Part shown: in pieces, positions 35,401 to 50,400 of the stretch
Position numbering within the stretch: the stretch's first letter is position 1
Layout of the letters: each line of letters opens with the position of its first letter
DNA from: Malachius bipustulatus
Taxonomy: Eukaryota > Arthropoda > Insecta > Coleoptera > Melyridae
DNA: 64,000 nt
Reading direction: 5' to 3'
Assembly: GCA_910589415.1 (NCBI GenBank)
Contig: OU342630.1
Coordinates: forward strand, 22,291,867 to 22,355,866
Notes under the pieces: model-generated
Databases searched by the model: none
What the model was told of the DNA's origin: nothing
Seen by the model: only the letters and a program-made list of their open reading frames with translations
Position numbers and translations under genes: made by a program

Positions 35401-38400
35401 ATGTTTATCCTTGGAATCGGTGTTCAATAATTCAATGGGTGTATTATGGATATTCGAACAATTGCGTTATGGGTTGTGTCATATGATGGATATTATGGAG
35501 TTGTGGATTTTGGAAAGTCAGTCAGTGTGAAGGACGATCAACCCTCCTGTACAGAATTAATAGTATGAGTTAATAAGAAGTCAAACCTCGCCATTCCATC
35601 CCTGGACACTACGGATAGGAGAAGGTCGTTTATTTTTATTATTATTATTGTTTTTTTTATCGATGAAGGAAAGATTGTAATAGAGTGATGAAGTGGAGAT
35701 TTTGAAAATTAATAGAGTAGAGTCATATTAGATTATATAGGTATTTTGTCAGTTATAAAATCATTACATATCTGTTGGCCCAAAAACAGCTGTTTTTTTA
35801 GGGACAATACCATTTTTTTTATAATAATTCAATTTTCTAATTCAGATAATCAAACATTTTTTATGTAAATATTATTATCCGGAGGTACTCGTTTACTTTC
35901 AATAATTATTCATTTATTCATTTATTTAAAAAATGTCAATAAAGTGAACCATTTTTTTTTGGGAATACGTTTAGTTTTCTTTTGCTTCCCACAGGTGAAT
36001 AGATTTCCTATGAAATCCGGTTTCTGAGTTTTCCATAAAAACTCGGTGGCGCTCAACAGAATTAACCATCAGAATTTTTTTTATGCAGCAACCCATTACC
36101 TATAATGCCGCCGGCGAACAGCTGCCGTAAGCTTTTGTAGACAAATATGTCACACAAAAAAAATGACGCCCAACGTGTGGGGCCTTGAGAAAAAATTATG
36201 AAGTAATTTTATTGTTTTCTAATTGTGGAAATCTATTCATTTTGGGAGTAGGGGAAAGTGCTAATGAAATGTCATATTGAGAAAACGTAGACAATCATTC
36301 ATAATAGCTGTTGTAGTATAGTGTGAGTAATGTGATAGTTCATTTATTAGTTTCTTTCCTTATTAAAGTATTTTTAATTAGTAATTATAGCAAAATTAAG
36401 TATTCTAATATTCATTACGATCGTTAAAAATATTTTTAAATATTAACATAAACTGCAGGTTGACTTCTTATCTAGATATGATAAGCATGTTCGAATAATA
36501 AATAATACGGTGAATTGATTTGTACCTACCTAATGGAATCTTCCAATTTCCAGTAATAATTATTGCGATGAGGAACAACTTTTAATGCTTTATTTTGTCC
36601 GAGTTGATTTCATTTAATAATTATTATTGTAAGGATAATTTTGTGTTGGCATTTCCTCGTTATCATTTCTGGGGAAGTGAATTACATTTTTCGTAAACAT
36701 TTTTGGATCTGTTCTCTTAATACTTTGAAATTTTATTTTGTGGCTTTGCTGGAAATAAATTATTTATAGCAATGAATTCCGAAGTTATCAAAGCGAATCA
36801 TCTTCTTGATTACGAGCTAGAGTATGAGCTTGCCATTCGAAATGTAACAACTTCTCGTCCAGTGGCTGATAAGAGAAAAATTTTGAGTCGACTATTGGCA
36901 AAAGAACGCGACGGCGCTGCTTCTCTTGTTGACCTTAATTCATATAAGTTTGACTTCAAAGACGAACAAGAAACAATAAATAAATCTATTTATTCTATAA
37001 CTGAGGCAATAATTGATTTTTCAGATTCAGGCGATATTAAGGATTCCGCATTTTCTAGAATAAAATCGCGTATCAATTCTGTCACAGGTAGGGTTAAACG
37101 GCTTTTGGACATTAGGTCAATTGATGGAAAGGTTTCTGAGGAACTTTCTGCAGAAATCAATAAATTTCAACCAGAATCTTTTGCGACTTGTTTAAAACTT
37201 GAAGCCGACTTGTTTGATAGCATAAAATCTCAGGAGTCTCCTCTGTTGTTAAACCTTTCTACTCCTCCAGTAGTAAATATTCCAAGTCCTGTCGTATCAT
37301 GTTCTGCTAGATCTATGCCAATTTCTGAATGGAAGGTCAAATTTAACGGTGATTCCACCAATGTATATACCTTTTTAGAGAATGTAACGGAGTTGGCACA
37401 GGCGCGAAAAATTTCTGAGGCTGAATTGTTTGAGTCAGCCGTCGAATTTTTTACGGGAGATGCATTTGCATGGTACAGAAGTGTGAAGTCAAGGGCGAAT
37501 GACTGGAATTCATTGGTAGCCTTGCTAAAACGTGATTTTTTGCACGCAAACGCTGAAGATGACGTTTGGGAACAGATTAAGAGTCGCAAGCAAAGGAGAA
37601 ATGAGTCCGTTGCTATTTTTATCGCTCATCTAGAGACTCTCTTTAATCGATTATCGAGGCCTCCAGCAGAGGTAACAAAAATTAAACTTGTGAAACAAAA
37701 TCTATTACCGGAATATATAAGTCAATTGGCTTTGGTTGATGCCGATTCTGTTGCACAATTAGCAAATTTGTGTAAAAAATTAGAGGAAGCAAGTTATTTG
37801 AAGCACAAGAGAAATGTTACTCCTAACGTATGTAATATATCAGATTCAAGTAATAATTCCAGTTGTTCTTTAGTCAGAAAAAATCATCAGGACAAGAATT
37901 TTGGCTCTAGTAGGTCTAGTTTTGATAAAACCAATCCTGTTTCTGAGAATAGGGAATCTTCTGTTGTTCGCGCTTCACAACAATCAAATAGTCGTAAAAC
38001 TTTGTCTTGTTGGAATTGTGGTCAGCTGAATCATACGCATTCAGTGTGCAGGGCGAAAAGAAAGATGTTTTGCTATAGGTGTGGCTTAGCTAACGTTAAG
38101 GTATCTTCCTGTCCAAATTGCTCAAAAAACGTATAAGAAGGCAGCAGTCCTGTGGTCGGCGTGCTGTTTTGATGCAAAAGACCACGTCAGAACAAAATAA
38201 TGGAGATTTTTTCAATCATGAGGACTGGACTAACTGGTTATCCCGAGTTTCATTTTTTTATAAACATTATTCACGAGAAAGTAGCAACCAAATTTCGCCG
38301 TTGTTTGTAGATATACCTTTTGATAATAGGCCATATATTGTTGTTCAAATCTTCGGACAAGATGTTACTGCTTTGCTTGATTCAGGTGCGACTTCATCAA

Positions 38401-41400
38401 TTATTGGTTCTGATGGCATGAAGATTTTGAGAGATTCGAATATGGAGATTTATTATATGAGCAATCATAGCATTTGTGTAGCTGATGGCGCTAGAAAATC
38501 TATATTGGGTTCTGTGGACTTGCCGGTTTTCATTAATGGAATTTGTAGAATTATTAAAGCACTTATTGTTCCTTCTTTACCTCACGCCTTCATCTTTGGA
38601 TGTGATTTCGCGAATAGCTTTGAAATAACGATTGATTTCTGTAATCACGTTTGGAATATTCAAAGTAATCTAACTGATTCAAGAGTGGAAGTAGTTGGCA
38701 AGACGAGTTTGAATAATCAAGGTACGTCTTCAAATTTTTTGTATTCACTTGAAGATCTTTCTGCAGAGGAACGAAAGAATGCCGAAGAAATGATTAAGTC
38801 ATTCGAAATTATAAGTAGCAAGGACAGATTAGGTCGTACCGACAAAATATTTCATCATATTGATACTGGTGATGCAAAACCGTTCCGTAAAAGGCCTTTC
38901 GTAATGTCTCCGTACATGACAAAGATTCTCAACTCAGAACTAGATGAAATGCTGCGTTTGGGTGTAATTGAACCTTCTAACAGTCCGTGGTGTTCACCAG
39001 TTCTCTTAGTTAAAAAATCCAATGGTGAGTATAGATTTTGTTTCGATGGCAGACCACTCAATGAAGTTACTAAACATGACTGTTATCCATTACCTAACAT
39101 CGAGAGAATTTTGTGTTCACTTCGCGATAGCAAATATATTAGTTCCATTGATCTGAGACGTTCCTTTTGGCAAATTCCTTTAGAATCTAGTTCTAAGGAA
39201 AAAACTGCATTTAGTGTGATTGGGAGAGGTCAATTTCAGTTTGTCACTATGCCTTTTGGTTTATGCAATGCTGCACAAACACAGCAACGTTTAGTTGATA
39301 CTCTCTTTGGTCCAGAGTATGAACCTAAAATTTTTTCTTATGTAGACGATATTATTATAACAGGATCTACGTTCGAAGAGCATCAAAATTTGTTAAACAT
39401 TGTCAGAACCAAACTGATGGAAGCCAATCTCACCATTAATCTTGAAAAATGCGAGTTCTTCAAAACCTCTCTGAAATTTCTCGGTTACGTGGTCGGTTCA
39501 AATTCACTTCGTACAGATCCAGAAAAAATTAGTGCCATGGTAAATTATCCCCGTCCTAAAACGGCAACTGAAATTAAGCGTTTCGTTGGTTTATGTTCAT
39601 GGTATCGACGGTTCATAAAGGATTTTTCTTCTCTTATGTCGCCTATCAATGATTTGTTGAAAGGAAAAAAGAAAAGTCAGAGTGTTGGTTGGAACGAAGA
39701 AGCAGAGGCTTCATTTCGTAAAATTAAAGAGCTTCTGGTTTCCGCGCCTATTTTATGTCAACCAGATTTTTCCAAGAAATTCACCATTCAATGCGATGCA
39801 TCAGATACAGGTCTCGGTGGGGTGCTTACCCAAGAAATAGATGGTCAGGAGCGTGTTATTGCCTATGCTAGTAGAACTTTATCTCGAGCCGAAAGAAATT
39901 ATTATGCTTCTGAGAAAGAATTGTTGTCTCTAATTTTTAACATTGAGAAGTTTCGACCTTACATTGAGGGTGTTCAATTTACTGTAATCACAGATCACTT
40001 TTCACTTCTGTGGTTAAATAATTTCAAAAATCCTTCTGGTAGACTTGCCAGATGGGCCGTGCGATTACGTCAGCATAATTTTGATCTTGTGCACCGAAAG
40101 GGAGCCAATAATTTGGTACCTGACGCATTGTCGCGTATCGTCCCAAATAATTCAGAGAAACAAGAAGTAGACTTGATCGAAATTGATGCGAATAATAAAG
40201 ACCCCTGGTATTTGAGCCTTAGAAATAAAATTTTGGAATTTCCTAATGATTATCCTCAGTGGAAAGTTGAAAACGATTTAATTTTTAAGTTTGTTCCTTC
40301 CAAATGTCTTGTGAAGTCGAATATTTCTGAGTGGAAATACTTGGTCCCTAAGCATCAGCGATCGGAAGCAATTCGTTCATGTCATGATCCTCCTACGTGT
40401 GGTCATTTTGGTTTCTTCAAAACTTTATGTAGGGTTCAGGAACATTTTTACTGGCCTAAAATGCGTCCCGATATCTTGAGGTATGTCCGATCATGTCGTG
40501 TTTGTGGGGCACAGAAAATACCAAACACGTCACGTATGGGTCTTATGGGTCGAGAAAAGGTTGTGGATTGGCCATTTCAAATTATAGGTATGGATCTCAT
40601 TGGGCCACTACCACTTTCTAAAAAAAGGAACAGGTGGATTTTAGTGATTTCAGACTGGTTAACAAAGTACTCTCTAATTTTTCCTTTGCGTAGCGCGAAA
40701 TCAAATTTTATTGAGAACGCTTTGGAGAATGATATTTTCTTGGTGTACGGTGTTCCGCAGTTTATCATTTGTGACAATGGTCCACAATTTATTAGTCGTA
40801 GTTTTAGGAAATTGTGTGACAAGTATGAGGTACAAAAGATTTGGTACAATGCGGTTTATTCCCCGCAGTGTAATTTTGTAGAGCGAAATAACAGGACAAT
40901 CGAGACTGTTATCCGCAGTTATATTGATAGTCATGAAAATTGGGATCAAGAACTACGTAAAGTTCAGATGGCCATAAATACCGCAAAGCATGAGGTTACT
41001 GGCTATAGTCCCTGTTTCCTTATGTTTGGCAGGCATGTTCCTATTTCTGGAAAATTTTACGGTACAGATGTTACCAGAGCAGATATGGAAATATTGCCGG
41101 GTGATAGGAATACCTATGCCAAAAATATGACGAATTTAGAGGAGGTATTTTCTAATGTTAAGAAAAGACTTCATGCAGCCTATGAACGCAACGCGAAAGC
41201 TTATAACCTTCGAAAAAGGGACGCCTCTTTCCAGGTTGGCGATCGTGTTTGGCGGTTGAATAAAATTCTATCCAGTGGTGCGAACCGTTTTGCTGCCAAA
41301 TTAGCCCCTAAATTTATTTTGTCAGTAGTTACTAAGAAATTAGGACGTGTTACCTATGAACTTAGTAATTTAAATGGTGGAAGTGTCGGGGTATGGCATG

Positions 41401-44400
41401 TCAAGGACTTAAAACCTTACCGGGAAGAAGAAGAGGTTGATGAAGGTCCCGAGTCCTAAATTATGTATATTTAATTATGTTTTTTTTTTGCGTTCTTCAG
41501 GGTGTTATTTTGTACATAGTATTTTGATTATGAATAAAATCCTTTTGTTGGGATGTAAATATATTTTGTTGGGTTGTAAATATTTTGGGAGTGACAAGTG
41601 GTTGAATAGAAATGTTTCCTCACGTATGATTAAACCTACTAAAGTTCTTGTGAAATTTCGATTGTTGTTGCTTTTATCAGTTTCCAACCGCCTGGAGGAC
41701 CTTCCCGATTGAGACTATATCCTTATTGCGAGATCTACCAGATTTAGTACCCGTTATTTTGGGCGTGTGATACGCGACAGTTATCAAACCAGGCTCTGCT
41801 AATAATTGTGCGAGAGCAGAAAATAGTATTCGTGCTCTTCCTATTGTACGTAAAATGAAATCGTCTTTGTTAAGTCTTCTTCATTTTTTTTGGAGGGGGA
41901 CAGTGTAGCATTTTTATTTTTTTATAAATAATGCTACTTGTAATTCAAATGATTTCAGATAAATAAGCAATCTTAATTTCATAGACATTTCCACAAACAG
42001 GCATTAGGCATCGAGTTAGTCATTTTACTACTTTTTTTTGTATACAATTCTATAGACGCTACATCGGCTCATTAGATATCAAATATCCTTATCAACACGG
42101 GTGGTAGGAGAGAAGGTGACCCGGCTTGACTGCGGCAGAGCGATGTAGGTTTAGCATCAATACCTACCTACCGAATAATTTATAATTATTACTTTTAATT
42201 ATCTGAGGTAATTTACATGGACTTGTGTGAATTCCGATTATTGAACAGATAATAGGTAGTTGAGATCTATTTTACTGTTTGTTTGCCACCATTTAAGGAT
42301 AAATAGGAAACCCTCTGTCAATAGAGGTAAGCGATGTCTCTCTTCTAAAAGTAAAATTTAATTTATCTCGCTGAAGTTTTTCAAGTGGGTCAATTTTTCT
42401 TATGTTTACGATTTTGTACTATTTCAGGGTTTTTGTCCATTTCGTTTTGTTCTTCTTGTTCTTTATGTTTATCCTTGGAATCGGTGTTCAATAATTCAAT
42501 GGGTGTATTATGGATATTCGAACAATTGCGTTATGGGTTGTGTCATATGATGGATATTATGGAGTTGTGGATTTTGGAAAGTCAGTCAGTGTGAAGGACG
42601 ATCAACCCTCCTGTACAGAATTAATAGTATGAGTTAATAAGAAGTCAAACCTCGCCATTCCATCCCTGGACACTACGGATAGGAGAAGGTCGTTTATTTT
42701 TATTATTATTATTGTTTTTTTTATCGATGAAGGAAAGATTGTAATAGAGTGATGAAGTGGAGATTTTGAAAATTAATAGAGTAGAGTCATATTAGATTAT
42801 ATAGGTATTTTGTCAGTTATAAAATCATTACATATCTGTTGGCCCAAAAACAGCTGTTTTTTTAGGGACAATACCATTTTTTTTATAATAATTCAATTTT
42901 CTAATTCAGATAATCAAACATTTTTTATGTAAATATTATTATCCGGAGGTACTCGTTTACTTTCAATATATCGGTCACAATAGCCAAGCTGCTAGAGTTT
43001 CGGTCAAACGATCTCTAAAGTGCAGCATGACTTTTCTTGGTCAGTACTTAGATGGGTGACCAAAATTATAGTGGTAAATAAAAAAGTTCCGTGACCGATC
43101 GTGCTCCGGGAGGTACGTTAAAAAGGGGGTCCCGGCTGCTTCACAGCAGTCGTTAAGTTACGTCAGAGGCCCTTGAGGCTACTTGAAAACTTCTGACACT
43201 TGGGCTTTACCACAGCCATAAGATATTTATTTATTTTTTTACTTTCAATAATTATTCATTTATTCATTTATTTAAAAAATGTCAATAAAGTGAACCATTT
43301 TTTTTTGGGAATACGTTTAGTTTTCTTTTGCTTCCCACAGGTGAATAGATTTCCTATGAAATCCGGTTTCTGAGTTTTCCATAAAAACTCGGTGGCGCTC
43401 AACAGAATTAACCATCAGAATTTTTTTTATGCAGCAACCCATTACCTATAATGCCGCCGGCGAACAGCTGCCGTAAGCTTTTGTAGACAAATATGTCACA
43501 GAACAGCAGAAGCCTACAACATTAATAAGAGAACGTTGTTGAGAATCTGTAAATGTTATAGACAACATTTTTGTATCAGCACCGAAGATTCGTGTCAGAA
43601 GTAAGCTAAAAACCGCAAACCTCGATGAAAGTGTGAGAATGGGATTTAGAAACTTGTTCTATGTCTTATGCTCCCAAAATATAATAGTCGCCCTTAAGTT
43701 ACTGCAAGAACGATTAATAAAACGGTATTGGAATATACCACCCCCAGGGTAAGAAGTTTTTTCTACAAAATAATCCTCATAAGTGAAACTTAAGGAGAAA
43801 TCCAGCATAAATTAAGAAAAACCATTTGCAAGTGAGAATTCCAGAATCCTTTATTCACACCGCCTCAACAATGGATTGTACTTTCACCTACAGGACCGTT
43901 AAAAACTACGAGGGAATCTTAAGCACGCACTGAAGACGTGATACCTAAAAAGGGTAGCGCGAGCAACGGTCAGTCAAACTGAAGAGAGACAGATAGAGCT
44001 ACAAAGGGTTGTGTGAGTATAAAAACACCAGCGCTGGCCAGCCTTGAGACACTGAACTCCAACTCCTCTTAACCCTTGGGTGGATTGAGAATACTCTGCC
44101 CAGCTCCTCTCTAAGCCTAAGCCAGTGCGATCAAGAATACTCCCCTCTGGTTTTACCCATTAATCAGTATCCTATCTCGCCAAGCCGCCTTAAAACCCGC
44201 TAACCAGCGCCAGCCAGTCTACGAAGATGACCGCCGGGTCTGAACTAGGGAATCCATACCCGGCAGAAATTGCTACCCGGATACCCGTTTTTATTACCCG
44301 GGTACTCGCGGGTATCAGACACATATTTTCTTAAATAAATTAATTTGAAAAACTTGAATACAATTTAGGGATGAAACGTTTAAACGGTTATGAAATAATA

Positions 44401-47400
44401 AACGCGTTTAAGAAAACTAAACGCTTAAACGGTTAACCGATTTGTTTTACCTATATCAAACTGCATGGAATAAATTAAACATTTCAACAAAAATTATTCT
44501 TCCTCTTTAAAGGTTTTACTTTTCTTATGAGTCAGCCAAAAAAATTATCCAACGCGTATTTATTGCCCTGTGTAGGCACTCAGTAATAGAACCTAAGTGG
44601 TTTGTTTCATTTTATGCAGTCAATACAATTTCCGGTAGGAATGATAATCGGCAATAAATCAATGCTTATATTATTCGTCATTTTCGTCGTCTCCTGAAAA
44701 TCAGGGGTCAGCAGGAATATGGCGAATTAACGCGCAGGTGGTCCAAGTATCAACAATCGTCAAAGTGAGATGCGAGACGTCATCTATTAAATGAAATTGA
44801 GGTCTATTTACATCTAATGGCCAGGGCCAGGCGTAGTTCAACGTTAACATAATTTTTTTTTAATAATACATGGATTTTGAATGGCTGCATGCATGTAAAT
44901 AGACCTCTATGAAATAATGATGGTATTAATTTAAAATCGCTGCTAAGCTCATCTCTAATATGAGACACTCACTACTGAAGGGCGCATAATCGTATAGACG
45001 ACTGGCAGGGTGGTCTGCCAAGCCAATTCCTGCAAGTGATGTCTTTTCTTGCAGGTGCAGCCCATAAAAACTGATTTTATGTTGCTGCTCTGTTTACACA
45101 AGTCATTTCACAGAATTTACTCTTTCTTTATGCTTTATGCAGATTTTAAATTTCATTTTTGGGAGTTTCGTTTTATACATGCAGGTTTAGTTGGTAAATT
45201 TACAAACGGGTATATCAATGTTTATCCGGGTGAGTGACGTCTTAACGGGTACCCGGGTACCCTAAGGATTCCTTAGTCTGAACCCTGCCGCCACCTACAT
45301 TGCGCTATCCCGGAGTTGCTGCCAGAGTACTGAGAGTAAGAATAACTGCCCTGCTGTTGTCCATACAGACCGCACCCTAGGTCTGTCGTCATTGGAGATG
45401 TCGCCGCCCCAAGTAAGATCACTTCCCTACTAACTTCCCTCCGATTCCTCTTACCCTTTTGGTGGATTGAGAATACACTCTCCACTTTCTTGTTCTTGTT
45501 TAATTTGTTTATTTTACTTTGATGGATTGAGACTGACGCCGGTGAATTGAGAATAGACTCTTCACAGGTTTTTGTTTGTTTTAACCGATTTATTGCAGAA
45601 CAAATCCGCTTACTTTAAGTCCAGCACCAGCTAGCCTACAAAGAGGAGCTCTAGGTTCAAGCCATTGCCACTACTAACATCGTCAGAGATGCTGCCCACG
45701 TTTTTATAAATTGTATTGTATTTATTCACTCTGATAAAATTCCCTTAGTTAGAAACTATAATTATTCCTTATATTTCAGAAGAGTAAGTAAAGAAATTAT
45801 AATTAATTCATTTTATTTCAGAAGCGTAAGTAGGTAAAGTAAAACTCGCAAAATTGTATTTATTTGTACCAGAATAACAGATCTTCCCAAACTGTTCCGA
45901 CGGCACAGTCATTCACAATTCATCGACATTGTTGCCAAATGTCCCTCTCTCAAAATCAGAAAGTATAGGTCTGCTTGAAATCATTTCAGTCATTGCAAAT
46001 ATTCAAATAGCGTAGGTTTAAGCGATAGAAAAATAAGTAAGACGTCTCAAAAACCAACAAAAGGCCAAAACAAATGAAAGGTAGAAACAGAAACAAAAGA
46101 CATGTCACCTCACTAACCTAGGGAAGTTTAACTTCATTTCTAGTCTGTTTGTTAGGCATCAATTTGTACCTGATTTCGAACTTTGGCAACTAAAACCTCT
46201 ATACTTCATTTAATAACTAGGAGGAGTAAATTTAAATAAACCGCCAAAAAAAATTGCTTCTCATTGGTCAATTCATAGGCAAAATTACACCCAGCAAAAC
46301 TTGTACAGGAAATTGAATCTATGCAACGCTCAACACTACATATACGCTTGTTTTTTTATTGTTGTGTCATTATTGTTTACAATGTCAGCGTCGAATGTGA
46401 CACATCAGTTTTATAATCAGTTATTTCCAAAACCCTATAAGTTGTTCTAAATAAGTTCTTTAAAAGCTATTTCAAAACCAAATAAGTTCTTTTTGAAGCC
46501 CATTCAGTTCTTTTTAGACACCAGACATCCTTTTGAGAATTTTTAAATTATTTTTGGCTTTGTATTTTCATCCTGCAAACGATTTGAAGTGCCATTATGG
46601 ATAATCCTACATCCAGTACAAGTGAGAGGATGTCTCCTCCAAAGAAACGGGAAGAAAAGAGTGTCACCTACAAGATTTTGGAAAAACTACTCTATATGCG
46701 TACTTCACCAATAATTGAAGAACATATTCCAATCGAACAAAGTGCGGATTTAGACCAAACAGGGACTGCTGTATGTGATAAAGTTAGTTTCAACAACGCA
46801 CTTTGAATCTGGTCCTACAAAAACTGAAAAATGATGTTTATAATACCGTTTGAAAAAATTGACTTATCCACAAATTATATATTATTAAATGTAAAATAAA
46901 AACTTTATCTACGATGTTATGTGTCATATAATACATACATAAAATATATTTATAATTATGTTACATTAAATTTGTCACATAAGTATTGCCTAAGTACTTT
47001 CAATCAATTTAATATGAATGTTAATAATTATTATCCTTAATATTCTTCGAAATATCTATAAATTATTCAATTTCATTCTATTTATATTCAGAAAATCATT
47101 CAGCACTATAATATTGATAAATTATGCAAACCACAATGATTAATTTGTGATACTGCTGCAGAGTCTCTCCTGAAAAGTAGACTTCCTACACCGAAAACAA
47201 GTCCTATCTTCCTTATTAATAATTATTATTGTTTCAATTCAAATTTGCCGCCAAAAAAAATCTGGTGATTTAATCTGGTGACTTTTAGTGGTGTAAATGA
47301 TACTTTGCAGTTTACTCCTCCTAGTTATTAAATGAGATATAGAAACGAAAAACAACAAAATCCAAACAGAGGAAGGTTTACAAAAAAAAAGTTGGAGTAG

Positions 47401-50400
47401 CATACTTATAACATTAATAAGAATAAATGAAGGGTTAAAACCAAAACAAACAAAAAACAAAACAAAACCGAGTTCCATAATGTCAGAGCATAATCTTTTA
47501 AGGTAAACTCAGATCCAAAGAGATCAAGGTATTTTCTTTCAGCAGTTGCGTGAATGCGAGAGTGTTTTCAGTGTTTTTATTAATGTATAAGTCGCGTAAT
47601 ACCGATGTTCACTTGAACAGTGGCCTGAGGAAGAAGGTCAGTGAGATGCTGCCTTCGTCTCTTGTAGGTCCTGGTAATTTCTCTTGGTAAAGCTTACCTG
47701 CAAATTTATGACTTAGTCAAATTAGGAAACATTGAAACAGTAAAATCACAAGCTTGAATTTAAGTAAACTGTTTAACCTGGCAACACTGTAAGTCTCAAC
47801 AGTGAAATCACCAAACCATCCAATTCATTGTCATCAGGAATTTTTATGACACACAGACAAACAAGGCAACCCAGAGTAAGATGATTGAAATGATGCAAGC
47901 AGGTCCCTTTAAAGAAAATCAGCTACAGGAACAGCATCCGAAGGTCTAAATAAATAAATGTAAATTAACTAATAGGAAATTAATTAAGGTAATTTAAGAT
48001 TTCATTGTAAGGAATGAAATGAAATCCAGTTTGAAAATAGATGAAATAGTGATGTCATTTGATTCTTTAATCTCAAAGAAAGAAACTTTAACTCAAAAGA
48101 TTGTACAAAAAATTGATTTGTTACTAGTGCCAGTTCAATTTTTTCATCTTCTAATCGTAGTAGCGATTATCATGATAGCATGGATAGCGAAACCTTTTAA
48201 AAGTTATACCAAATCTGGATCATCCCTCGCTAATTATTTATTATAATGTAATAATATAAAAAAATCTGAAGGAACTTCTAGCCTTAGCAAAGTAGCATGC
48301 AGTGGATGTGATGAGGCGGAGCCGTGGTCATGAAGTTGCGATTGTCACCTTACCAGTGTCAGTTCAATGCCATTGAGCTAATATTGTCGAACTATAATAG
48401 TTGTTACGACAAATATATGGACAGTTAAAGGGGTTCTACCAATGAAAAAGCTAGAGATATGGATTCGTACATTGCAGCAGTGCACTCGAGAAAATCAGAA
48501 AAATTTCTATTTCTTTATAATGTTCACTGTAAAATTTCATGTCTTGAATAAACCTCTTGCAAATCAATTACCAATCATAAGTGAGTGAGATGGATGTTTT
48601 ATTAAAATTTTATATTTTTACTCCCATACATCGCTACCAAAAAAATTTATTGGTTTACCCACTGGCAAACCAATATGGACCTTTATAAATGATAATTAAT
48701 GTCGGTAATTTTCTTTAGAAATCTAAACACCGTCTATAAGGGTTTTGAAAACCTTGGTTTCTTTATATAGCAGCCACTTTGAAACAATTTAACTATTGAT
48801 GGTGTGGTTCACATACAATGCTGTATATTTCCAGAAATATAACTCCTATATCCCATAAAAACTCAACTTTTCTGGGGTAGTTATTGTAAAGCAGGAATGT
48901 TCCCAATATTATAATATTGCTTTGTTAAAAATCACAAACCCACAGGTATATGCACAGAAGAACGATAGATATGCAGGTAAATGAATCGAAACTTTAAACT
49001 AACATTTAATCTGTGATCCCATTTTTTTCATAAAAAAGTTGATCACTATTGATCATTATAGATCACTCAGCTGACGTCATGCACACTTTTTAGGGTAAGT
49101 AGGTACTGTAAGCAACTGAATCGGGACTTTAGCTATCTATACTGAAGTTTCAGAATAGTAGGCACTAAGTTCTCGGAAGTGGTCGTGACGTATAAGCGCT
49201 CAGTTGGAGCATTCAGTGGCGGACGCAAAATATCAAAATAGGTTCAGACAATAATGAATTTATTGAGAAATATAATTGTAAACTTCCAAATAATATAGCA
49301 TATAGTAAATAATATAGCATATAGCAAAAATAAAAATAGCAAAGAAAATAGGAAAAAAATAGTACCTTAGTCATCGTCAGAAGAAAAATCGTCGGATGAT
49401 GGACAACTATCCCGATCACCGTTATCGTTCAAGTTGATAATTAATGGCTCAACCGAAACATCAACTATTGTGTCTAGATCCCACATTCTGTCTTCTTCTT
49501 TTGTAGTATGTCGGATGCAGTTTCTCCATGTTTCAGCCGTCACATCTCCTATTGCAGTAGCTAGCAGGCGTTTCACTTCATCCATCTTGAAGGTCACGTT
49601 TTGTTTCGCCACTTGGTTTTTTATTTGAGCCCAAATAAGTTCTATAGGATTCAGTTCACAGTGGTAAGGAGGGAGGCTACAATGATGTTGCACTCGCGAG
49701 CCAATTCGTCGACAGCATATCTCTTAAAATGAGGTATTTGTGCCCTTGCGATGTTTAATAGTTGCACTTTTAACATGTTGTCATCAAATGGTATATTTCT
49801 TTGAGCCAGCCAGTTAATGATGTCACCTTTTCGCCATGCAGTTGTTGGCGATGGCTCCAATCGTCGACTATGGTAGGAAGCATTGTCCATTACCACGACC
49901 GAATTTGGCTCAAGGCTTGGTAAAATTTTTAAAAACCAGCTTTCGAATTTTTCCGCATCCATTTCCTCATGGTAGTCACTAGTTTTCTTCGATTCGAAAA
50001 GTAGCAATCCGTTTTCCAAAAAACCCGAATCACTACCTATGTGAGTTATTATGAGCCTCCGCCCCTTGCCCGCTGGCGCTTTTAGTCCTGTGGAAAAACC
50101 TTCAAAAAAAGCTTGTCGACGGCTTGTTATTTCCAAATCTTGCCAAATTTTCGAAACAGTATGACCTTGATTCAGCCAAGTTTCGTCTAAGAAATATATT
50201 TTCTTCCCTTCACGACGATACTCTCGAATTTTTTGTAAATAATTTCTCCGCCACAAAATTATTTCTTCTCTTTCTATAAGAAGACTTTTTCTCTGCCTTT
50301 TCATATGCCTTATGTTCATTTGTCTTAATGTCCGCAATAAGACACGTCGCGATATTTTCGGCATTGCGTCATCCGAATTGATTTCGGCAGCGATTGCTTT

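Larger units (their letters stand above)
34840..43500 (+). mobile_element. complete Ty3/gypsy LTR retrotransposon
   Basis: TG...CA long terminal repeats of 1315 bp (the 3' one enlarged by a SINE), 4-bp target duplication GAAC (34836-34839 and 43501-43504), primer-binding site, intact gag and pol, purine-rich tract. No env-like frame. The two LTRs look identical in every stretch I compared, and the length of the 3' LTR minus the SINE and its duplication is exactly 1315. The insertion is therefore recent. It is antisense to clu within the 22-kb intron. Confidence 0.96.

Noticed and set aside
35321..42594. A 69-codon frame occurring identically at 35321-35530 and 42385-42594
   Set aside because: It lies in the two LTRs and has no recognisable domain; duplication follows from LTR identity.
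48019..48246. 75-codon frame with a hydrophobic stretch
   Set aside because: No signal-peptide context, family similarity or splice support.
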